Positions 1-4,571 of a stretch of 5,189 nucleotides of DNA are shown one piece after another. The position numbers and the translations under genes were made by a program. Under the pieces are notes generated by a model. It did not search any database, was not told where the DNA came from, and was given only the letters and a program-made list of their open reading frames with translations. This DNA is from an uncultured Collinsella sp. (GTDB lineage: Bacteria > Actinomycetota > Coriobacteriia > Coriobacteriales > Coriobacteriaceae). The stretch covers positions 1-5,189 of the forward strand of contig CAKUEU010000091.1 in assembly GCA_934646865.1 (NCBI GenBank), read 5' to 3'. How positions within the stretch are numbered: the first letter of the stretch is position 1; each line of letters opens with the position of its first letter.

Positions 1-81
1 ATCGCCAAGGACATCAAGGGCGTTCAGCTGTACGAAATTACGATTGAGCATCTCTGCGGCAAGCAGATTCACGAAAAGTAG
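1..81 (+). CDS. C-terminal end of an unidentified protein (5' end outside window)
   Basis: The first 81 bases are one open frame of 26 codons ending in TAG at 79-81. The visible tail contains GVQLYEITIEHLCGKQ and ends in a basic, hydrophilic IHEK. The alternating hydrophobic residues (V-L-Y-I-I) look like a terminal beta strand followed by a short polar tail. I do not recognise the family from so little sequence and assign no function. The gene converges on the minus-strand C-S lyase, with 74 bp between the two stop codons. The codon choice resembles the other native genes here, so it is likely a genuine gene end. Confidence 0.6.
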   Translation: MAKDIKGVQLYEITIEHLCGKQIHEK

Positions 82-161
82 GGGGCTGGGATCAGACCCC
101 CGCATAGCAATCAAGCCAGAAGACCCCGCGCATGTCGTCCGTTCGTTACGGCTTGCTATGC
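81..161. repeat. Convergent intergenic region with nested inverted repeats
   Basis: The gap between the two convergent stop codons holds two stems. One is GGGGG (81-85) with CCCCC (97-101). The other is GCATAGCAA (102-110) with TTGCTATGC (153-161), whose right arm overlaps the last codons of the lyase gene. A third, competing stem pairs TCGTTACG (143-150) with CGTAACGA (170-177). None is followed by a clear T-run on either strand, so a bidirectional terminator role is only a guess from position. Confidence 0.3.
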
Positions 162-1367
162 ATTAAAAACGTAACGATCCAGGCGGTCGCACGCCTCCTT
201 TACGCGCGAAAGCGGCAGCGCCAGGTTCACGCGAATGTGGCAGGGTCCGTGGAACGGACGGCCGTCCTGATAGCCCACGCCTACGCGGGCCCCCTCGTCG
301 AGCAGCCACTGAATGTCGCGACCGTGTGCGCGGCACCACTCCGTGCAGTCCAGGAACGCCATGTACGTGCCCTGCGGACGCGAATAGGCCACGCCCTTAA
401 AATGCTCGTCCACGTAGTCGCAGAAGTAGTCAACGTTGCCTTTGATGACCTCGTTGAGCTCGTCCACCCACTCGTAGCCCTGCGGCTGGTAGGCGCCGAT
501 GAGCGCATGCATCGAGAGGACGTTCATCTCGTTGTAATGGGTCTTGTTGGACACGGCGCACACGCGGTCGCGCAGTGTCTCGTTGTAGATGATGTGGTAG
601 CTGCCGACTAGGCCCGCGAGGTTGAAGGTCTTGCTGGGCGCATAAAGGGCGACCGTGCGCATGCGGGCGTCCTCGCTCACCGACTGCGTCGGGATGTGCT
701 TGTGCCCAGGACGGATGATGTCGGACCAGATCTCGTCCGAGATCACCACGCAATCGTGCTGGCGATAGATGTCCATGACGCGCTCGATCTCGTCGCGTTC
801 CCACACGCGGCCGCAGGGATTATGCGGCGAGCAGAAAACGGCAGCATGGATGTGGTTTTGTGCGAGCTTGCGCTCCATGTCCTCAAAGTCCATGCGCCAT
901 ACGCCCTGGTCGTCGAGCTTAAGCGGGCTGCGCACAATGCGATAGCCCGCGGCCTCGATGGACTTGGTAAAACCGATGTAGGTGGGGCTATGGACCAGCA
1001 CTGAGTCGCCCGGCTGGACGTACGCGCGCAGCGTCGACACGACGCCGCCCAGCACGCCGTTTTCGTAGCCGATATGCTCGGGAAGTAGGCCCTCAACGCC
1101 GTTGCGACGGCTCTGCCATTCGATGATGCGGTCGAAGTACTCGGCGCGCGGATCAAAGTAGCCAAACATAGGGTGCTGGGCACGCTGAATGATGTGCTCC
1201 TGAACCGTCGGCACCGTAGCAAAGTTCATATCCGCCACCCACATCGGGATGCGGTCGAAGCCCTCATCGGGTGCGTTTGGCGCCATACCGGGGATCTCGC
1301 CCCAGGAGTCAACGGCGATGGCATCCATACCGTGGCGGTCGATAAGCGAGGTGAAGTCGTATTTCAT
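156..1367 (-). CDS. MalY/PatB family PLP-dependent cystathionine beta-lyase (C-S lyase)
   Basis: This 403-residue protein is a cytosolic fold-type I PLP enzyme of the aminotransferase class I/II superfamily, MalY/PatB branch. Members cleave the C-S bond of cystathionine or cysteine, giving homocysteine or sulfide, pyruvate and ammonia. Visible hallmarks are WVADMNFA at 43-50 (the family's WVADMDF signature), SPTY at 127-130, SPHNPCGR at 180-187, SDEIW at 210-214 with the PLP-ring aspartate at D211, the Schiff-base lysine K246 in APSKTFNLAG, and the carboxylate-binding R379 in HIRVNLA. Length is normal for the family (about 390-400). The ATG at 1367 has a GGGAG ribosome-binding site (complement of 1374-1378) six bases upstream. 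It lies 112 bp downstream of trmO on the same strand. Whether the main role is methionine biosynthesis, cysteine breakdown or regulation, as for E. coli MalY, cannot be read from the sequence. Confidence 0.93.
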   Translation of the reverse strand: MKYDFTSLIDRHGMDAIAVDSWGEIPGMAPNAPDEGFDRIPMWVADMNFATVPTVQEHIIQRAQHPMFGYFDPRAEYFDRIIEWQSRRNGVEGLLPEHIGYENGVLGGVVSTLRAYVQPGDSVLVHSPTYIGFTKSIEAAGYRIVRSPLKLDDQGVWRMDFEDMERKLAQNHIHAAVFCSPHNPCGRVWERDEIERVMDIYRQHDCVVISDEIWSDIIRPGHKHIPTQSVSEDARMRTVALYAPSKTFNLAGLVGSYHIIYNETLRDRVCAVSNKTHYNEMNVLSMHALIGAYQPQGYEWVDELNEVIKGNVDYFCDYVDEHFKGVAYSRPQGTYMAFLDCTEWCRAHGRDIQWLLDEGARVGVGYQDGRPFHGPCHIRVNLALPLSRVKEACDRLDRYVFNA

Positions 1368-1479
1368 GCTGGGCTCCCGTGCAAAGTGGATTGGTTCGGT
1401 AGGCGTTATTGTCCACCAGGATGGACGGCTTTGGCACGGGTTTTGGGGTTGAATTTGACTGATGAGGGCGGGCGGCCAG

Positions 1480-2225
1480 CTAGTCCTGAGCTTCGGTGAC
1501 GGCCGTTACGGTCAGCTGTGTCTCATCGACCGTAAACGAAACGTCGAGCCCGGCGTAGGCCAAGTGGTAGACACGATCGGGCTCGTGCTTGCTACCAGCG
1601 CGGCGCGGATCTTGGCGAAGGACCTCGATCAGGCCTGGCAGTTTTGTAGGCGGAACCTCGCCTTGCAACGCTTGTGGGAACTCGACGTTGAGCTCTTGCC
1701 ACGGGCTGTCCTCGATCCAGCCGCCCGTTGCGTCAGGGTGGCAATCCGCAAACGGAATGTAGGGTTTGATGTCGTAGATGGGCGTGCCGTCGCGCAGGTC
1801 GGCGCCCAACACATAAATGATGGGACCGTTATCGGTGAGCTCAACACGGTCAAGCTTTACGCAGGTGAGGCCGATAGGATTGGGGCGAAACGGACTACGC
1901 GTGGCAAACACGCCCACGCGCTCGGCACCACCCAAGCGCGGCGGACGCACGGTCTTTGACCACTTGGCATTGGTACCGGCTTTGTCCTGTGTTTTGGCAT
2001 CGGCAGCAATGTCTTTGGCCGTACCGCCGGGCATGCCGTTTTCGAAGCGCCACAGCAGCCATAGGTGCGAGAAGGATTCCAGCCCCTCAACCGCGGCATT
2101 GGAGGCAAACTCCGGCTCAAAGACAATACGGCCCTGTAGATGGGGTGCCAAAAGCTGTTGCGCGGAATGCCAAACTTCTGCGGCAGATCGGTATGTATGT
2201 GTGCGATAGGTTCCATGCCGGTCAT
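1480..2225 (-). pseudogene. trmO: tRNA (adenine(37)-N6)-methyltransferase TrmO, interrupted by a -1 frameshift
   Basis: TrmO (YaeB/VirR family) uses S-adenosylmethionine to methylate N6 of threonylcarbamoyladenosine at tRNA position 37, giving m6t6A. The N-terminus, from ATG 2225 (MTGMEPIAHIHTD) or ATG 2216 (MEPIAHIHTD), runs through KFGIPRNSF in one frame. The rest continues in another frame as LAPHLQGRIVFEP, FSHLWLLWRF, RPPRLGG, GVFATRSPFRPNPIGL, DGTPIYDIKPYIPFAD and QDPRR, ending at TAG 1480-1482. The frames join at a four-T run on the coding strand (A2150-A2153 on +). One extra T would give an uninterrupted protein of 245-248 residues, a normal family length. As written, translation stops at 1857 after about 120 residues, only some 22 of them authentic. 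No good Shine-Dalgarno precedes either ATG. The rest is well conserved, so the lesion is either recent or a sequence error. Confidence 0.88.
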
Positions 2226-2284
2226 TGTACGGCATGGGCGCACGAGGCGCTGCGCACAATCCCTCCACCGCGGTCGCCGAACGT

Positions 2285-2299
2285 GCAACCAACGGTTGC
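2285..2299. promoter_or_regulatory. Candidate operator of the XRE/TipAS regulator
   Basis: A perfect inverted repeat, GCAACC-aac-GGTTGC, lies directly upstream of and touching the predicted -35 of the regulator gene. It is in the intergenic region shared with divergent trmO. XRE dimers typically bind short dyads and often repress their own promoters, so autoregulation is a natural guess. A 6-bp dyad is weak statistical evidence alone. Confidence 0.35.
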
Positions 2300-2328
2300 T
2301 TGGAAGGGTGCCTACCGCCGCGTATGCT
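2300..2328 (+). promoter_or_regulatory. Predicted sigma70-type promoter for the XRE regulator
   Basis: TTGGAA (2300-2305) and TATGCT (2323-2328) are separated by 17 bp. Each matches four of six consensus positions. The predicted start of transcription would lie near 2335, leaving a leader of about 24 bases that includes the AGGAG at 2349-2353. No equally good promoter is evident on the minus strand for trmO. Confidence 0.4.
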
Positions 2329-2358
2329 TAAGCCATCAACCAGCAGAGAGGAGCCGTC

Positions 2359-3186
2359 ATGGCCTTTGCAGAAAAACTCATCGCCGTCCGTCGCGCCAAC
2401 AATCTCACCCAAGAGCAGCTCGCCGCCAAGCTCTATGTAACGCGCCAAGCCGTCAGCCGCTGGGAGCGCGGCGAGGTCACGCCGGGCATCGATATGATGA
2501 AGCTCATTGCCGCCGTAACCGGAGAGCCACTGTCTCACCTGCTCGAAATGCCCGAACACTACTGCGAGAGCTGCGGCATGCTGCTCACGCCCGATGACTG
2601 CGGCACCGACGCTACGGGCGCCACGACCGATCATTACTGCAAATGGTGCTACGACCACGGCAAGTACACCTACGAGACCACCATGGAGGCAATGATCGAG
2701 GATTGTGCCCCGCGCCTGGCACAAAACACCGGCATGTCGCTCGACGAAGCCGTCTCGCTCATGGGCGCCGTCCTGCCGCAACTGGAGCGCTGGCGCACCG
2801 TTCAGGAAAACGAGGAGCGCTACGGTGCCGAGGCGCGGGCACGCTATGGCGATGAAGCCGTCGACGCGGCAAACGAAGCGCTGCTGGACATGGACCCTCA
2901 GACATGGAACGACATGAAGGAACTTGAACGCGCCATTTTGGGCCAGCACTCAATTGCCATGGGCGATGGCGAACCGGAGAGCAGTGAGGCTCGCAAGCTC
3001 GTCGCGATGCATCGTCGCTGGATTGCTCTCAACTGGGGCAGCGAACCCCAGGACGAGGCATATCTGGGACTCGCCCACGGCTACCTCGCCGACCAGCGCT
3101 TTGTTGACTACTACGATAAGCCCTGCGGCACCGGAGCCACGGCGTTTCTGGTCCTGGCCATCGAGTCGTCGCTGGCCTGCGCTTAG
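2359..3186 (+). CDS. XRE-family regulator with zinc ribbon and TipAS-like ligand-binding domain
   Basis: This 275-residue protein has three parts. Residues 4-57 are a Cro/C1-type helix-turn-helix (NLTQEQLAAKL, VTRQAVSRWERGEVTPG). Residues 67-115 form a ribbon of the Zn_ribbon_2 type: YCESCGMLL with C69/C72, C81, then YCKWCYDHGKY with C94/C97, followed by TTMEAMIE. Residues 145-272 resemble the TipAS antibiotic-recognition domain of TipA and its relatives (ERYGAEARARYGD, W183, MDPQTWNDM, HRRWIALNW, GYLADQRF, YYDKPCGTGATAFLVLAIES). In Streptomyces TipAL that domain follows a MerR helix-turn-helix and binds thiopeptides; here the DNA-binding module is XRE. The cysteine that attaches thiopeptides in TipA (in CLGEMYVSDERF) appears to be glycine here, so covalent capture is unlikely and the ligand is unknown. 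ATG 2359 has AGGAG five bases upstream. The gene diverges from trmO and is followed by a glutaredoxin-like gene. A cytosolic sensor of a drug or metal/thiol signal is inferred. Confidence 0.85.
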   Translation: MAFAEKLIAVRRANNLTQEQLAAKLYVTRQAVSRWERGEVTPGIDMMKLIAAVTGEPLSHLLEMPEHYCESCGMLLTPDDCGTDATGATTDHYCKWCYDHGKYTYETTMEAMIEDCAPRLAQNTGMSLDEAVSLMGAVLPQLERWRTVQENEERYGAEARARYGDEAVDAANEALLDMDPQTWNDMKELERAILGQHSIAMGDGEPESSEARKLVAMHRRWIALNWGSEPQDEAYLGLAHGYLADQRFVDYYDKPCGTGATAFLVLAIESSLACA

Positions 3187-3237
3187 ATTGCAGCGGCTTT
3201 GGGTATCTCAATCAAAACCCCAACCGATTGGAGACCT

Positions 3238-3483
3238 ATGGCTACTAATCACGAACTTGTGCTGTACGTTATGACCGGATGCCCGTATTGCATTAAGGTC
3301 AAGCGCTTCCTGGCGGATAACGGCGTGACCATCCCCGAGCGCAACATCTCGACCGATGCCGATGCCGAGCAGACGCTCATCGCCGTCGGCGGAAAGCGTC
3401 AGGCTCCCTGCCTGTTCATCGACGGCAAGCCGCTCTACGAGTCGAGCGACATCATCGCATGGGTGCAGGAGAACCTGCTCTAA
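3238..3483 (+). CDS. Glutaredoxin-like thiol-disulfide oxidoreductase
   Basis: An 81-residue single-domain thioredoxin-fold protein. The dithiol active site is CPYC (C15-C18) in YVMTGCPYCIKVKRFL, after the first beta strand. RQAPCLFIDGKPLYESSDIIAWV (55-76) contains the conserved cis-proline (P57), the following strands and the ESSDII helix start typical of glutaredoxins. Such proteins reduce disulfides or glutathionylated/mycothiolated cysteines, or donate electrons to ribonucleotide reductase; the partner thiol is unknown here. I chose ATG 3238 because GGAG (3230-3233) precedes it and the domain starts at residue 6. An in-frame TTG at 3199 would only add a non-conserved tail. It starts 51 bp after the XRE/TipAS gene with no terminator between them, so co-transcription is likely. 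It is followed 37 bp later by a repeat with terminator-like shape. An extra cysteine, C58, directly follows the cis-proline. Confidence 0.9.
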   Translation: MATNHELVLYVMTGCPYCIKVKRFLADNGVTIPERNISTDADAEQTLIAVGGKRQAPCLFIDGKPLYESSDIIAWVQENLL

Positions 3484-3528
3484 CACGCGCGTCGCGGCCG
3501 GGACGCCCCAACCCATACGACCCAAACA

Positions 3529-3590
3529 TGTACACCAGCATCCAAAGTCGACATTTTTCGACATCTTTGGATGCTGGTGTACAACTTTTT
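3529..3590 (+). terminator. Intrinsic-terminator-like hairpin in repeat copy 1
   Basis: TGTACACCAGCATCCAAAG (3529-3547) pairs perfectly over 19 bp with CTTTGGATGCTGGTGTACA (3565-3583). The 17-nt loop is a direct repeat, TCGACAT-TTT-TCGACAT, in which the two TCGA blocks can also pair. CTTTTT follows at 3585-3590. Position after the + strand operon and the T-run fit termination of the XRE/glutaredoxin transcript. The stem and loop are longer than in an ordinary terminator, and an identical unit recurs at 4581. Confidence 0.6.
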
Positions 3591-3595
3591 GCAGC

Positions 3596-3626
3596 CTAGT
3601 CATTGGGGACGTCCTAAAATGACTAG
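3596..3626. repeat. Second palindromic unit of repeat copy 1
   Basis: CTAGTCATT (3596-3604) and AATGACTAG (3618-3626) are perfect 9-bp arms. They enclose the central palindrome GGACGTCC (3607-3614). This could fold as a REP-like stem-loop or act as a dyadic protein site. The matching unit in copy 2 keeps the central palindrome with two compensating changes. Confidence 0.6.
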
Positions 3627-3671
3627 CCGCTTGAGACAGTCTGACGCCTCTGGAAAAAGTTGCTGAGAGGG

Positions 3672-3905
3672 CCGTGTTCAAAAAATGGCAAATATGAGTA
3701 CTGCTACCTGTTTAGTAGCAGCAATTTTGATCATTTCAGGAACTATTCAACGTCCCATGCGCCCGCAGACGATGCTATTTCTCCTCATATGTTCAATAAA
3801 AGTTGTTTCTAATGGGAACAAATCTCATCAGGAGCTACTATTTATAGCAAAATAAATGCAACCATAATGGCAACAGTACTCATATTTGCCACTTTTTGAC
3901 CACGG
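3672..3905. mobile_element. MITE-like non-coding element with 32-bp terminal inverted repeats
   Basis: The ends 3672-3703 and 3874-3905 are inverted copies of each other with two mismatches in 32 bp. They include a perfect 18-bp core, TGGCAAATATGAGTACTG (3686-3703), whose complement is at 3874-3891. The 170-bp interior is AT-rich compared with the flanking genes and has no usable reading frame. It contains small hairpins at 3701-3721 (CTGCTAC/GTAGCAG) and 3803-3821. The right arm can also fold by itself (TGGCAA 3868-3873 with TTGCCA 3886-3891, then CTTTTT), like a terminator. Size, long terminal inverted repeats and lack of genes fit a miniature inverted-repeat element mobilised in trans. I could not find a convincing target-site duplication, and no transposase is present. 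A long structured RNA or regulatory cruciform is an alternative. Confidence 0.5.
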
Positions 3906-4098
3906 GACGACTCTAAATGACAAAATCCGGCACTTGGACGTTCTTGTATGCCTAGCCATTGAAGGACACCCAACGACTACTCCAATTCGTGACACACTGT
4001 GTCGCGAATTAAGCTGGTCCCACTACCGAAGACCGGTGAGAGCTCCTGCCCAGAATCTCGATAGCTTAATAAAACGCTCCCCTCCGGAAGTTCAATGA
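3886..4098 (+). pseudogene. Possible decayed gene remnant (DUF1016/YhcG-like motif)
   Basis: A 70-codon open frame from a TTG inside the right arm of the MITE-like element ends at 4098. It includes DKIRHLDVLVCLAIEGH and RDTLCRELSWSHYRRPVR. The motif LSWSHYR is characteristic of the N-terminal region of DUF1016 (YhcG, PDDEXK nuclease-related) proteins. The sequence before and after it does not follow that family, there is no ribosome-binding site, and the frame ends in a proline-rich tail. At most this is a short eroded fragment; it may equally be non-coding DNA, because a 27-bp quasi-palindrome runs through it. Confidence 0.2.
3984..4010. promoter_or_regulatory. 27-bp quasi-palindrome, possible protein-binding site
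   Basis: Left arm AATTCGTGACACA (3984-3996) and right arm TGTGTCGCGAATT (3998-4010) are complementary at 12 of 13 positions around a single central C (3997). The one exception, T3990 opposite G4004, is a G-T wobble. Arms this long with a one-base centre favour a dyadic DNA-binding site over an RNA hairpin, which would need a larger loop. No adjacent promoter is evident and the cognate protein is unknown. Confidence 0.45.
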
Positions 4099-4190
4099 GC
4101 ATCCGAATTCCAAGCTGAAAAGCAAAGGAGTATCGAAGCCGTCAATGCTCATTTCCTATCGATAAACCAAGTCAGAAGAAGCTGATTAGC

Positions 4191-4231
4191 TTGACAAACT
4201 GCTTGTATTTTTGTCTACAAAACTGTATACA
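4191..4231 (+). promoter_or_regulatory. Promoter region of the ribbon-helix-helix gene
   Basis: A consensus -35 TTGACA (4191-4196) stands 17 bp before TCTACA (4214-4219). A second pair, TTGTAT (4203-4208) and TATACA (4226-4231), also has 17-bp spacing. Either would give a leader of roughly 45-65 bases to the ATG at 4286. The dyad AAGCT-GATT-AGCTT (4179-4192) abuts the first -35. Confidence 0.5.
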
Positions 4232-4235
4232 AAAA
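4212..4235. promoter_or_regulatory. Tandem TGTNTACA operator-like repeat
   Basis: Two adjacent 12-bp direct repeats, TGTCTACAAAAC (4212-4223) and TGTATACAAAAA (4224-4235), differ at two positions. Each begins with a near-palindromic TGTNTACA. They cover both possible -10 elements. Spacing of about one helical turn is how ribbon-helix-helix dimers commonly stack on an operator, so autorepression by the downstream gene product is inferred. Confidence 0.5.
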
Positions 4236-4285
4236 GAGATTCTGAGAACCAGCGCTCGACATTATGCCAATCGATAGGAGGCGCT

Positions 4286-4552
4286 ATGGATGCTAAGCAG
4301 CTCGAAAAGATGATGGGATTTGCCCTTGGAGAGCTTGAGAAAGCCGCAGAGGCGTACGAAAAAGATGAATGGCCGAAAGGCCATACCATCAAGCTGGGAA
4401 GGCCACCGATCTCTGGCGAGCCTAGCGTTGTTATATCGGCGCGTGTGGGTGAATCGGTTCTTGAAGCGTTTGACGAAAAGGCCAAACGTCATGGGCAAAC
4501 GCGCACGGAGCGACTCAGAGAGCTCATTACGCTCGACGCGATGATTGCCTAG
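4286..4552 (+). CDS. Ribbon-helix-helix (CopG/Arc-like) DNA-binding protein, possible orphan antitoxin
   Basis: This 88-residue protein has a helical, acidic N-terminus (residues 1-29, DAKQLEKMM, ALGELEKAAEAYEKDEW), a linker with LGRPPISGE (38-45), and a C-terminal ribbon-helix-helix. There the beta strand is SVVISARV (47-54), followed by helix A (about 55-69, ESVLEAFDEKAKRHG) and helix B (about 72-84, TRTERLRELITL). The strand residues would contact the DNA major groove as a dimer. ATG 4286 is preceded by a strong AGGAGG (4276-4281) four bases upstream; an in-frame TTG at 4211 lies inside the promoter and is rejected. Many such proteins are antitoxins or plasmid/phage regulators, but no toxin gene adjoins it on either side. 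Repeat copy 2 starts 20 bp after the stop. The tandem TGTNTACA sites upstream suggest autoregulation. Confidence 0.75.
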   Translation: MDAKQLEKMMGFALGELEKAAEAYEKDEWPKGHTIKLGRPPISGEPSVVISARVGESVLEAFDEKAKRHGQTRTERLRELITLDAMIA

Positions 4553-4571
4553 ACCCCCGCTCCCCCGCCAG

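Larger units (their letters stand above)
3521..3632 (+). repeat. Composite intergenic repeat, copy 1 (hairpin plus second palindrome)
   Basis: This block matches 4572-4678 in the same orientation. It runs from CCCAAACATG through a long hairpin (3529-3583), a T-run (3586-3590), a second palindromic unit (3596-3626) and a trailing GCCGCT. Conservation is near perfect across the hairpin and a little lower across the second unit. The unit has no coding content and follows the glutaredoxin-like stop codon by 37 bp. I do not know a named family for it; a dispersed intergenic repeat of REP type is the closest general class. Confidence 0.85.

Noticed and set aside
81..101. GGGGG/CCCCC stem after the first gene as an intrinsic terminator
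   Set aside because: It has five pairs, an 11-nt loop and no T-run on either side. It is kept only as part of the intergenic description.
132..611. 159-codon + strand frame opposite the C-S lyase
   Set aside because: It is antisense to a clearly recognised enzyme, has a low-complexity V/A/H-rich translation, and has no ribosome-binding site. The same reasoning removes the other opposite-strand frames in this window.
1480..2949. A single long minus-strand reading frame of 489 codons covering trmO and beyond
   Set aside because: Only the part up to about 2150 is TrmO. Upstream of that the frame runs antisense through the XRE/TipAS gene and has no family features. The true TrmO N-terminus is in a different frame, at 2216-2225.
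3199..3237. Upstream TTG start for the glutaredoxin-like protein
   Set aside because: It would add 13 residues outside the domain and has no Shine-Dalgarno. The ATG at 3238 has GGAG just upstream and fits the family's length.
3489..3506. GCGTC/GACGC hairpin after the glutaredoxin stop codon as its terminator
   Set aside because: The stem is only 5 bp and no T-run follows. The 19-bp hairpin with CTTTTT a few bases later is a much better candidate.
3208..3681. 157-codon minus-strand frame across the glutaredoxin gene and repeat copy 1
   Set aside because: It is antisense to a recognised gene and then passes through the palindromic repeat, which reads through by symmetry. There is no family resemblance.
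4211..4285. Upstream TTG start for the ribbon-helix-helix protein
   Set aside because: The extension is translated from the promoter and operator repeat. The ATG at 4286 has a strong AGGAGG.
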